Shown here: one piece after another, positions 1 to 7,471 of the stretch
Numbering within the stretch: position 1 is the first letter of the stretch
Layout of the letters: every line of letters starts with the position of its first letter
Program-made: the position numbers and the translations under genes
NCBI RefSeq assembly: GCF_042647165.1
Contig: NZ_JBHRUV010000043.1
DNA from: Camelimonas abortus
Lineage (GTDB): Bacteria > Pseudomonadota > Alphaproteobacteria > Rhizobiales > Beijerinckiaceae
Length of the DNA stretch: 31,523 bases
Reading direction: 5' to 3' (one strand)
Notes under the pieces: model-generated
Database searches by the model: none
The model's input: the letters and a program-made list of their open reading frames with translations, nothing else
What the model was told of the DNA's origin: nothing

Positions 1-54
1 CCTGCGGCGCGCGCCGCAGGCTCCGGGCGGGCGGAAGGCCACTTCCGCCCGCCC
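1..54. terminator. Two GC-rich hairpins at the window edge
   Basis: Positions 1-20 are a perfect 20-bp palindrome. Positions 25-37 pair perfectly with 42-54 (13 bp, 4-base loop). The second hairpin is followed by only a weak T-rich stretch. It could end transcription of a gene lying to the left of the window, but that gene is not visible. Confidence 0.45.
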
Positions 55-119
55 TGTCTTGCGGCGCCTTGTCTTGCGGGCTTCGCTGGCGCGCCCGCCG
101 GCGGGGCATTGCCGGCAGG

Positions 120-184
120 AAAAAGCCCCCGGCGCGGGCCGGGGGCGGAAGCAGGAGCGGGCGCGCCGGCGGCCGGCGCGCCCC
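120..184 (-). terminator. Rho-independent terminator of the leftward enoyl-CoA hydratase gene
   Basis: Just past the stop codon on the minus strand lie an 11-bp hairpin (160-170 with 174-184) and then a 9-bp hairpin (126-134 with 139-147). The second is followed on the minus strand by six T residues (120-125). The U-run directly after the stem is the standard layout of an intrinsic terminator. Confidence 0.8.
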
Positions 185-193
185 GGCGCGCGC

Positions 194-991
194 TCAGGCG
201 TCGCTGTAGACCGGCTTGCGCTTCTCGAGGAAGGCGGCCACGCCCTCGCGGAAGTCCTTCGAGCGCGACGACAGGATCTGGTTGCGGTCCTCCATGGCGA
301 TCACCGCCTCGAGGCCGCCGGCGTCGATGGCGTGATTGAGCGCCTCCTTGGTCAGGCGCAGGCCAAGCGGGGTGGCGTGCAGCAGGTCGTCCACATAGCT
401 CTGGCCCACCGCGTCCAGGTTCTCGCGGGTGGCGATTTCCGCGGCGAGGCCGAGGCGCAGCGCCGTCTCCGCGTCGATGAAGCGGCCGGTCAGCATGTAC
501 TGCGACGCCACCGAGGCGTTGGTCAGGCGCGGCAGGAAATAGCTGACGCCGATGTCGCAGGCCGAGAGGCCGATGCGGATGAAGGCGGCGTTCATCTTCA
601 CTTCCGGCGTGACGATGCGGATGTCCGAGGCCAGCGCCAGGGCGAAGCCGCCGCCCGAGGCCGGGCCGTTCACCAGCGCCACGATCGGCTGCGGGCAGCG
701 GCGCATGGCCACCACGATGTCGGCGATGCGGCGCTGGAAGCGCAGCGACTGCCAGGTGGTGGTCTCGGCGTTCTCGTTGCTGCGGTCCTTGAGGTCGAGG
801 CCGGCGCAGAAGCCGCGGCCGGCGCCGGTCAGCACCACCACCCGCACGTCGTCGCGCCAGTAAAGGTCGGTGAAAAAGTGGCGCAGCTCCTCGACAAGCT
901 GGCGGTTAAGGGCGTTCAGCCGGTCCGGCCGGTTCATGGTGGCGCGGATCACCGGGCCGTTCTGCTCGATCAGAAGATGCTGGTATTCCAT
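194..991 (-). CDS. Enoyl-CoA hydratase/isomerase (crotonase family)
   Basis: A 265-residue protein of normal crotonase length. The N-terminal signature around residues 20-30, the FCAGLDL stretch (61-67) and NGPASGGG (108-115) form the CoA-binding site and oxyanion hole that stabilise the thioester enolate. The classical pair of catalytic glutamates is not in place: the region reads IGLSACDIG (140-148) before FLPRL, with Asp146 as the likely acid/base. That is more typical of isomerase-like or broad-specificity paralogues than of true crotonase. It is transcribed away from three acyl-CoA dehydrogenase genes and shares a 289-bp control region with them, so a role in beta-oxidation of an acyl-CoA or ring-derived CoA ester is likely. 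The substrate cannot be read from the sequence. Confidence 0.88.
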   Translation of the reverse strand: MEYQHLLIEQNGPVIRATMNRPDRLNALNRQLVEELRHFFTDLYWRDDVRVVVLTGAGRGFCAGLDLKDRSNENAETTTWQSLRFQRRIADIVVAMRRCPQPIVALVNGPASGGGFALALASDIRIVTPEVKMNAAFIRIGLSACDIGVSYFLPRLTNASVASQYMLTGRFIDAETALRLGLAAEIATRENLDAVGQSYVDDLLHATPLGLRLTKEALNHAIDAGGLEAVIAMEDRNQILSSRSKDFREGVAAFLEKRKPVYSDA

Positions 992-1141
992 GGGTTTCCT
1001 CGTGTCTTGCCCTGGGCTGTCCCGACAGTGGCCCGCGTCCGGCGCCCGCAGGGCGCCGGCGGGCCGGCGCTGATCCGGCGCGCCCGCTCCTTCCGCCGCG
1101 CACAGGGCGCTTGAGTCGTCGCGGACGCGGCTCTATTTTGT

Positions 1142-1170
1142 TTGACCAAACGATCGTTAGGTGGTGCAAC
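1142..1170 (+). promoter_or_regulatory. Divergent control region with TetR-type operator palindrome
   Basis: Positions 1145-1162 form an 18-bp palindrome with one mismatched pair: ACC at the left edge, a perfect AACGATCGTT core and GGT at the right edge. A -35-like TTGACC (1142-1147) overlaps its left edge. With a 17-base spacer it faces a weak -10-like TGCAAC (1165-1170) pointing to the acyl-CoA dehydrogenase genes. A protein bound here would block that promoter. TetR-family repressors of acyl-CoA catabolism commonly use such palindromes. No regulator gene is in the window. The rest of the gap (992-1280) shows nothing else recognisable. Confidence 0.55.
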
Positions 1171-1280
1171 TGCATCATGCAAGCCGCCAGACGCGGAAGA
1201 ATGCGCGAAGCGGCGGCGACTGGCGATGATCGTCGCAAACGAGGCGCGGGGAACGCCGGCCGTTCCCGTGGGAGGGACAG

Positions 1281-2402
1281 ATGAATTTCGATTTCTCTGA
1301 CGAACAGAAGCAGCTGCGTGATTCGGCGCGCAAGTTCCTGGAGAAGCAGAGCCCGGTCTCCGTGGTTCGCCGCGTTCTCGAGGGCGACGAGGGCTATGAC
1401 GTCGGGCTGTGGAAGGGTCTCGCCGAAATGGGCTTCACCGGCGCGGCGATTCCGGAGGAGTTCGGCGGCGCCGGCCTCGGCTATCTCGAGCTGTGCGTGA
1501 TCGCCGAGGAGCTGGGCCGCTCGCTGGCTCCGGCGCCGTTCTCCTCCACGGTCTATCTCGCCGCCGAGTTCCTGCTCGCCGCCGGCACGGACGCGCAGAA
1601 GCAGAAGTGGCTGCCGAAGATCGCCGCCGGCGAGGCCATCGGCACGTTCGCCCACGCCGAGGTCCCCGGCGAGGTGACGGCGGAGCGCATCCGCGCCGAG
1701 GTGAAGGACGGCCGTCTCTCCGGCGTGAAGATTCCGGTCGCCGACGGCGCCGTTGCGGACTTCGCCATCGTTTCGGCCCGCTCCGGCTCCGGCCTCGGCC
1801 TGTATCTGGTGGAGCTGGCCGGCCCCGGCGTCTCGCGCGAGGTGGTGGCCACCATCGACCCGTCCCGCAAGCACGCCCGCGTCGCCTTTGACGGCGCCCC
1901 GGCCGAGCCGCTCGCCGCCGCCGACGCCCAGGCGGTGATCGACGCGGTGTACGACCGCGCCGCCGTGCTCATCGCCTTCGAGCAGGTGGGCGGCGCTGAC
2001 CGCGCCCTGGAGATGGCCCGCGACTACGCTCTCGAGCGCATCGCCTTCGGCCGGCCGATCGGCTCGTTCCAGGCCATCAAGCACATGCTGGCCGACATGT
2101 ATGTTTCGGCCACCCTGGCCCGCTCCAACTGCTACTGGGGCGCCTACGCGCTCTCCACCGGCTCGGCCGAGCTGCCGGAGGCCGCCGCCACCTGCCGCGT
2201 GAGCGCCACCAAGGCCTACCAGCACTGCTCCGCCAACAACATCCAGGTGCATGGCGGCATGGGCTTCACCTGGCAGTTCGACTGCCACCTCTACTACAAG
2301 CGCTCCAACCTTCTGGCGCTCACCCTGGGCGGCCTGAACGTCTGGGAGAACCGTCTGGTCGCCCGCCTGCGCGAGCGCAACGCCGTGCGTGACGCCGCCT
2401 GA
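1281..2402 (+). CDS. Acyl-CoA dehydrogenase, smaller and probably non-catalytic subunit
   Basis: A 373-residue flavoprotein of the acyl-CoA dehydrogenase family. The N-terminal helical domain (1-120), a middle beta domain and the C-terminal helical domain with FGRPIGSFQAIKHML (256-270) and VHGGMGFTWQFD (323-334) are all present. The usual catalytic glutamate before Gly-Thr in the last helix is missing (LGG at 349-351). The alternative site used by isovaleryl-CoA dehydrogenase and long-chain enzymes carries Asp225-Arg226 instead of Glu-Arg. This pattern is known for one half of heterotetrameric acyl-CoA dehydrogenases such as actinobacterial FadE pairs, so I infer it partners one of the next two gene products. 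The start has a good GGGAGG ribosome site. It is the first gene of the rightward set. Confidence 0.9.
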   Translation: MNFDFSDEQKQLRDSARKFLEKQSPVSVVRRVLEGDEGYDVGLWKGLAEMGFTGAAIPEEFGGAGLGYLELCVIAEELGRSLAPAPFSSTVYLAAEFLLAAGTDAQKQKWLPKIAAGEAIGTFAHAEVPGEVTAERIRAEVKDGRLSGVKIPVADGAVADFAIVSARSGSGLGLYLVELAGPGVSREVVATIDPSRKHARVAFDGAPAEPLAAADAQAVIDAVYDRAAVLIAFEQVGGADRALEMARDYALERIAFGRPIGSFQAIKHMLADMYVSATLARSNCYWGAYALSTGSAELPEAAATCRVSATKAYQHCSANNIQVHGGMGFTWQFDCHLYYKRSNLLALTLGGLNVWENRLVARLRERNAVRDAA

Positions 2403-2537
2403 CGGCGGCCCGCCCGCTTGCCTGGCCCCGCCGGCTCCGGCCGGCTCCGGTTGCGCAGACACTCGCGCAGCCTGTTCCGCGGCCTTCCCGCATCCGCGCG
2501 CCGGGGCGGGGCGGCCGCAGCATGAGGCGACGGGGCG

Positions 2538-2555
2538 CCGTCCCGCGCGGGACGG
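2538..2555. other. Perfect 18-bp palindrome in the intergenic leader
   Basis: Positions 2538-2555 read the same on both strands and can form a 7-bp stem with a GCGC loop. It lies 11 bases before a strong AGGAGG ribosome site (2567-2572) for the next dehydrogenase. It could be an RNA hairpin that affects stability or translation, or a protein-binding site. There is no U-run, so a terminator is unlikely. Confidence 0.4.
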
Positions 2556-2581
2556 TCTCCGCCAACAGGAGGAACAGGGCG

Positions 2582-3891
2582 ATGAATTTTGACGATACTC
2601 CGGAAGAAGCCGCGTTCCGCGCGGAGGTGCGCGCCTGGATCGACGCCAACGCGCCGCACTGCCTGGATGAGGACCTGAAGAAATCCGGTCTCGGCGGCCT
2701 GCGCCTGCCCGGCCGCGACGTGCTGGCGGAGGCGAAGGCCTGGCAGAAGAAAAAGGCCGACGCCGGCTGGGCCTGCCTGCACTGGCCGAAGGAATACGGC
2801 GGCCGCGACGCCACGCCGATCCAGCGCGTGATCTGGCAGCAGGAGGAGGGTATTTACGGCCAGCTGGCCCAGCCCTTCGCCATCGGCCAGGGCATGTGCG
2901 GCCCCACCGTGATGGCCTACGCCTCCGAGGAGCTGAAGCGCAAATACCTGCCGAAGCTGGCCTCGGGCGAGGAGATCTGGTGCCAGCTGTTCTCGGAGCC
3001 GGCGGGCGGCTCGGACGTGGCCGCCCTGCGCACCCGCGCCGAGAAGGCGGAGGGGACCGACGAGTGGGTGATCAACGGCCAGAAAATCTGGACCTCGGGC
3101 GCCCAGTTCTCGGACTACGGCATCCTGCTCACCCGCACCGATCCCTCCGTGCCCAAGCACAGGGGCCTCACCATGTTCATCGTGGACATGAAGGCCCCGG
3201 GCGTCGAGGTGCGGCCGATCCACCAGATGAGCGGCGGGCGCGAGTTCAACGAAGTGTTCTTCGAGAACGTGCGCATCCACGACAGCCACCGCCTTGGCGC
3301 GGTCAACGACGGCTGGAACGTGGCGCTCACCACGCTGATGAACGAGCGCATGTCGATCGGCTCGCGGCTGGCCACCGGCTTCCCCGAGCTGTTCGCCTTT
3401 GTCCAAGGCTTCATGCTGCCGGACGGCCCCGCCATCGACAATCCGGCGGTGCGCGCGAAGCTGGCGGACTGGGCGGTGAAGGCGTCGGGCCTCAAGTACA
3501 CGGCGTTCCGCGCCATCTCCAGCCTGTCGAAGGGCGAGCGGCCGGGGCCGGAGAACTCCATCGGCAAGCTGGTGGCCGGCGTCATGACCCAGGACATCGC
3601 CCGCTACGCCATGGAGCTGCAGGACCAGGGCGGGATCATCACCGATCCTGNGTCATGACCCAGGACATCGCCCGCTACGCCATGGAGCTGCAGGACCAGG
3701 GCGGGATCATCACCGATCCTGACGTGGCGGAGGCGGCGGCGCTGTTCCAGAACCTGGCGCTGCGCTCGCCCGGCATGCGCATCGCCGGCGGCACCGACGA
3801 GATCCTGCGCAACATCATCGCCGAGCGCGTGCTCGGCCTGCCTGGCGACGTGCGCGTCGACAAGGACGCGCCGTTCAGCCAGCTGCGCTGA
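2582..3891 (+). CDS. Acyl-CoA dehydrogenase, catalytic-type subunit (broken by a contig-join artefact)
   Basis: Start chosen at 2582, nine bases after AGGAGG; the protein then begins MNFDDTPEEA like the next gene. The reading frame runs to about 3650, meets an N at 3651 and an exact 70-base repeat, and continues in another frame to a stop at 3891. Deleting 71 bases (one repeat copy plus the N) restores one frame of 412 residues, matching the 413-residue paralogue that follows. The restored protein has WCQLFSEPAGGSD (133-145) and the INGQKIWTSGAQ strand (165-175), both FAD/substrate-binding signatures. Glu255 in LMNERMSIG sits where isovaleryl-CoA and long-chain dehydrogenases keep their catalytic base. 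The normal C-terminal Glu is replaced (GGTDEIL). Probable role: flavin-dependent alpha,beta-desaturation of an acyl-CoA, perhaps with the 373-residue subunit. Confidence 0.88.
3581..3721 (+). repeat. Exact 70-bp tandem duplication around a single N (assembly join)
   Basis: Positions 3581-3650 and 3652-3721 are identical over 70 bases and separated only by the ambiguous base at 3651. The inserted 71 bases are not a multiple of three and break the dehydrogenase frame. The paralogue downstream has only one copy of this segment. This is what results when two contigs with overlapping ends are joined without merging the overlap, so I read it as an assembly error and not a biological repeat. Confidence 0.93.
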
Positions 3892-4002
3892 AACGGTCAC
3901 GGGGGCGGCGCGCCGCGCCGTCCCCAAGGGAAACAGGGCGCGTCCGCGCTGCGGCGCGCCATAACGGCAAGAATGACCGGGAACCCCCGGGGGGACTGAC
4001 CC

Positions 4003-5244
4003 ATGAACTTCGACGACACCCCAGAAGAAGCCGCATTCCGTGCGGAGGCGCGCGCCTGGATCCAGGCCAATGCGCCGAAACACCTGGAGGAGGAGCTGCG
4101 CCTCTCCGGCTTCGGCGGCCTGTACCTGAAGAGCGAAGACCCCATGGTCGCCGCCAAGGCCTGGCAGAAGAAAAAATATGACGCCGGCTGGGCCTGCCTG
4201 CACTGGCCGAAGGAATACGGCGGCCGCGGCACCTCGCCGATCGAGCGCGTGATCTGGACCCAGGAGGAGGGCGTCTACGCCAAGCTCTCCGCCCCGTTCT
4301 CCATCGGCCACGGCATGTGCGGCCCCACGGTGATGGCCTGGGGTTCGGAGGAGGCGAAGCGCGAGCGCCTGCCGAAGCTGGCGTCGGGCGAGGAGATCTG
4401 GTGCCAGCTGTTCTCCGAGCCGGCGGCCGGCTCCGACCTCGCCGGCCTGCGCACACGCGCCGAGCGCGCCAGCGACGGCTCCGGCGACTGGATCATCAAC
4501 GGCCAGAAGATCTGGACCTCCGGCGCCCAGCACTCCCAGTGGGGCCTGCTGCTCGCCCGCACCGACCCGACCGTGCCGAAGCACAAGGGCCTGACCATGT
4601 TCTACCTGGACATGCGCTCGCCCGGCGTCGAGGTGGTGCCGATCCGGCAGATGAACGACCAGCGCACGTTCAACGAGGTGTTCTTCACCAACGTGCGCAT
4701 TCCGGACAGCCAGCGCCTCGGCCCGGTCGGCGGCGGCTGGAACGTCTCGCTCACCACGCTGATGAACGAGCGCCTGTCGATCGGCGCCGGCATGCCCACC
4801 GGTTTCCCGGAGCTGCTTGAATACGCCATCGCCACCGGCGACGTGGACAACCCCGCCGTGTGCGCGAAGCTCGCCGACTGGGCGGTGAAGGCGTCGGGCC
4901 TCAGGTACACCGCCTTCCGCGCCATCTCCGCCCTGTCGAAGGGCGAGACCCCCGGCCCGGAGAATTCCATCGGCAAGCTGGTGGCCGGCTCCATGATGCA
5001 GGACATCGCCCGTTACGCCATGGACCTGCAGGGCCAGGCGGGCCTCATCACCGATCCTGACGTGGCCGCCGGGCACGCCCGTTTCCAGGCCATGGCGCTG
5101 CGCTCGCCGGCCACCCGCATCGAGGGGGGCTCGGACGAGATCCTGCGCAACATCATCGCCGAGCGCGTGCTGGGTCTGCCGGCGGACGTGCGCGTCGACA
5201 AGGACGTGCCGTTCAACGCCATTCCCACCAGCGGCCGCAAGTAA
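4003..5244 (+). CDS. Acyl-CoA dehydrogenase, catalytic-type subunit (paralogue of the preceding gene)
   Basis: A 413-residue protein very similar along its length to the previous product, including the N-terminus MNFDDTPEEAAFRAE, IHWPKEYGG-like strand (67-74), WCQLFSEPAAGSD (133-145) and INGQKIWTSGAQ (165-176). Glu256 in LMNERLSIG is in the helix position that supplies the catalytic base in isovaleryl-CoA and long-chain dehydrogenases. The usual C-terminal Glu-Gly-Thr is altered to EGGSDEIL. The two genes are a tandem duplication that has diverged in surface loops and in the N-terminal 60 residues, which suggests different acyl substrates. Ribosome site GGGGGGA precedes the ATG. The 111-bp gap to the previous gene holds a GC-rich imperfect hairpin. 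Confidence 0.92.
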   Translation: MNFDDTPEEAAFRAEARAWIQANAPKHLEEELRLSGFGGLYLKSEDPMVAAKAWQKKKYDAGWACLHWPKEYGGRGTSPIERVIWTQEEGVYAKLSAPFSIGHGMCGPTVMAWGSEEAKRERLPKLASGEEIWCQLFSEPAAGSDLAGLRTRAERASDGSGDWIINGQKIWTSGAQHSQWGLLLARTDPTVPKHKGLTMFYLDMRSPGVEVVPIRQMNDQRTFNEVFFTNVRIPDSQRLGPVGGGWNVSLTTLMNERLSIGAGMPTGFPELLEYAIATGDVDNPAVCAKLADWAVKASGLRYTAFRAISALSKGETPGPENSIGKLVAGSMMQDIARYAMDLQGQAGLITDPDVAAGHARFQAMALRSPATRIEGGSDEILRNIIAERVLGLPADVRVDKDVPFNAIPTSGRK

Positions 5245-5257
5245 GCGGCGATCCGCA

Positions 5258-5282
5258 GGGGCGGCGGTCCGCCGCCCCTTTT
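5258..5282 (+). terminator. Intrinsic terminator or attenuator after the third dehydrogenase
   Basis: A perfect 9-bp GC stem (5258-5266 with 5270-5278) with a 3-base loop is followed by TTTT (5279-5282). It lies between two genes of the same direction only 84 bp apart. It may reduce read-through into the flavoenzyme gene without separating it completely. Confidence 0.65.
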
Positions 5283-5328
5283 GCACGCGCCGCGCCGCGG
5301 CGACAGGGAGATTTTTGGGGAATCCAGC

Positions 5329-6300
5329 ATGATCAAGACACGTTTCACCGAGCTGTTCGGCGTCGAGCATCCGGTCGCGCAGGGCGGCATGCAGTGGGTA
5401 GGCCGGGCCGAGCTGGTGGCGGCCGTGGCCAACGCCGGCGGCCTGGGCTTCATCACCGCCCTGACCCAGCCGACGCCTGAAGATCTTTACAAGGAGATCA
5501 GGCGCACCCGCGAGATGACCGACAGGCCGTTCGGCGTGAACCTCACCATCCTGCCGGCGATCAAGCCGCCGCCCTACGCCGAATACCGCGCCGCCATCAT
5601 CGAGTCGGGCGTGAAGGCCGTCGAGACCGCCGGTTACAAGCCGGAGGAGCACATCAACGACTTCAAGAAGCATGGCGTGAAGGTCATTCACAAGTGCACC
5701 GCCGTCCGTCACGCCGTGTCGGCCCAGCGCATGGGCGCCGACGCCATCTCGATCGACGGTTTTGAGTGCGCCGGCCATCCGGGCGAGGACGACATTCCGG
5801 GCCTGGTGCTGATTCCGGCCGCGGCCGAGAAGATCACCGTGCCGATGATCGCCTCCGGCGGCTTCGCCGACGGCCGCGGCCTCGCCGCCGCGCTGGCGCT
5901 GGGCGCCGACGGCATCAACATGGGCACCCGCTTCATGGCCACGAAGGAGGCGCCCATTCACGAGAAGATCAAGGAGCAGCTCGTGGCCCGCGACGAGCGC
6001 GCCACCCAGCTGATCTTCCGCACCATGCGCAACACCGCCCGCGTGGCCAAGAACGCCGTCTCCGACGAGGTGGTGGCGAAGGAGAAGGAAGGCGCGAAGT
6101 TCGAGGACATCCGCCATCTCGTGGCCGGCGCCCGCGGCAAGATGGTCTACGAGACCGGCGATCCGGACTACGGCATCTGGACCGCCGGCATGGTGCAGGG
6201 CCTGATCAGGGACATCCCCACCTGCCAGGAGCTGATCTCGCGCATTGTCGCCGAGGCCGAGGAGATCATCCGCGGCCGTCTGGCGCAGCTGGTGCAGTAA
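5329..6300 (+). CDS. Nitronate monooxygenase / 2-nitropropane dioxygenase-family FMN enzyme
   Basis: A 323-residue TIM-barrel flavoprotein. Start set at the ATG at 5329, after a GGGG-rich ribosome site, because the family motif HPVAQGGMQWV (14-24) then sits at the normal distance from the N-terminus. Other signatures are ANAGGLGF (34-41), the FECAGHPGEDD loop with His150 as the likely active-site base, and the FMN phosphate-binding strands GGFADGRG (177-184) and MGTRF (198-202). Family members oxidise alkyl nitronates, but many near acyl-CoA genes act on CoA esters; IpdC of steroid ring degradation is the best-known case. Given the dehydrogenases upstream and the crotonase downstream, a redox step on a CoA ester is at least as likely as nitronate oxidation. 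The exact substrate is unknown. Confidence 0.85.
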   Translation: MIKTRFTELFGVEHPVAQGGMQWVGRAELVAAVANAGGLGFITALTQPTPEDLYKEIRRTREMTDRPFGVNLTILPAIKPPPYAEYRAAIIESGVKAVETAGYKPEEHINDFKKHGVKVIHKCTAVRHAVSAQRMGADAISIDGFECAGHPGEDDIPGLVLIPAAAEKITVPMIASGGFADGRGLAAALALGADGINMGTRFMATKEAPIHEKIKEQLVARDERATQLIFRTMRNTARVAKNAVSDEVVAKEKEGAKFEDIRHLVAGARGKMVYETGDPDYGIWTAGMVQGLIRDIPTCQELISRIVAEAEEIIRGRLAQLVQ

Positions 6301-6348
6301 GCCGCCCCTTGCGGCCAGCGGCGGCGCCGCGCGCCGCCGCGCGGCGCG

Positions 6349-6375
6349 GCCGGCCGGACCCCGGCCGGCTTTTTT
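6349..6375 (+). terminator. Strong intrinsic terminator after the flavoenzyme gene
   Basis: Nine perfect GC pairs (6349-6357 with 6361-6369), a 3-base loop and six T residues (6370-6375). It sits 49 bp past the stop and separates the preceding genes from the next crotonase-family gene, which probably has its own promoter in the remaining 130 bp. Confidence 0.85.
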
Positions 6376-6506
6376 CGTCCGCGCTTTCCGGCAGGGGCGC
6401 TCCTGCAGGGCCCCGTTCCGGCGGGCCGCCCGGCAGGGCGGCCCGCCGCATCGCCACGGCGGAAAGCCGGTCCGCCTTCCACGACACTGATTCAGGGAGA
6501 TACGCC

Positions 6507-7262
6507 ATGACCGCGCTCGTGCTGAGGGAAGACAGGGATGGCTGCGCCACGCTGACGCTCAACCGTCCTGACAAGCTGAATGCGCTCAACGTGGAGCTGT
6601 TCGAGGCGCTCGAGCGGCATGTGGACGCCATCGCCGGCCAGACCGGGGAGGTGGGCCTGGTCATCGTGCGCGGCGCCGGCCGCTGCTTCTCGGCCGGCCA
6701 CGACCTGAACGACATCGCCGCCGGCGAGAAACCGCCGCGGCCGCATTTCCAGGCCAGCGTCATCGAAAAGCTGGCCAGCCTGCCGCCGCCGGTGATCACC
6801 GCCGTTCACGGCCACTGCTACACCGGCGCGCTGGAGCTGGCGCTGGCCGGCGACCTGATCGTGTGCGCCGAGGGCGCCCGGTTCGCCGACACCCACGCCC
6901 GCTGGGCGCTGACCCCGGTGTGGGGCATGAGCCAGCGCCTGCCGCGGCGCGTCGGCCTGCCGAAGGCGCGGGAGATGATGTTCACCGCCCGCACCTATGG
7001 CGGCCGCGAGGCCGAGGCCATGGGCCTCGCCAACATCTGCTGGCCGGACGCGGACTTTGACCGCGAGCTGGAGGCCCTGGCGCGGACCATTCTGGCCAAT
7101 TCCTGGTTCAGCCACCGGGCCAACAAGGCGCTGCTCAACGAGACCGACGGCCTGCCGCTGGCGGCGGGGCTCAGCTACGAGATCGCCCGCTCGCGCGGCG
7201 TCGGCCCGGACATGGCGGCGCGCATCGCGGCCTTCCAGAACAAGACGGCGAAGGTTTCCTGA
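6507..7262 (+). CDS. Enoyl-CoA hydratase-related protein (crotonase family)
   Basis: A 251-residue crotonase-fold protein. Start at 6507, after CAGGGAGA. It shows the NRPDKLNALN signature (19-28), FSAGHDL (61-67) and HGHCYTGALELALAGD (101-116). These make the acyl-CoA pocket and the oxyanion hole. Neither canonical catalytic glutamate is kept: the helix reads FADTHARWALTPVWGMSQRLPR (126-147, in two pieces around Trp133). The reaction is therefore uncertain: hydratase, isomerase, or hydrolase-like chemistry are all possible. It differs clearly from the leftward crotonase at the other end of the cluster, so the two are not recent duplicates. It follows a strong terminator, so it may be a separate transcript even though it belongs functionally with the acyl-CoA genes. 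Confidence 0.83.
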   Translation: MTALVLREDRDGCATLTLNRPDKLNALNVELFEALERHVDAIAGQTGEVGLVIVRGAGRCFSAGHDLNDIAAGEKPPRPHFQASVIEKLASLPPPVITAVHGHCYTGALELALAGDLIVCAEGARFADTHARWALTPVWGMSQRLPRRVGLPKAREMMFTARTYGGREAEAMGLANICWPDADFDRELEALARTILANSWFSHRANKALLNETDGLPLAAGLSYEIARSRGVGPDMAARIAAFQNKTAKVS

Positions 7263-7471
7263 CCGCCGTCTGCGCATGCGGCCGTCGTTGCGGGCGCAGG
7301 CGCCCGTAGCGGCGGCCGATGATTGCATGAATTTGTCGTGAGTTGCTTGTTCACTGTTTTCCGCCGTCCCGTACATGACGCCGGCGCGGCGTGTCCCTGA
7401 ACGGGATTATTTGCTGGAACTTATTTTTACTATCACACAGCGCGCATTTTGCGTTGTCTGGAGTGATTTGT

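Noticed and set aside
906..2462. Minus-strand open frame of about 500 codons opposite the first acyl-CoA dehydrogenase
   Set aside because: Low-complexity antisense shadow; the plus strand carries full family motifs.
3581..3721. A biological tandem duplication or slipped-strand phase-variation switch in the dehydrogenase gene
   Set aside because: The N between exactly identical 70-base copies points to an unmerged contig join, not a natural repeat.
3604..6117. Minus-strand open frame of more than 800 codons opposite the dehydrogenases and the flavoenzyme
   Set aside because: It is an antisense shadow, and it also runs through the artefactual duplication at 3581-3721.
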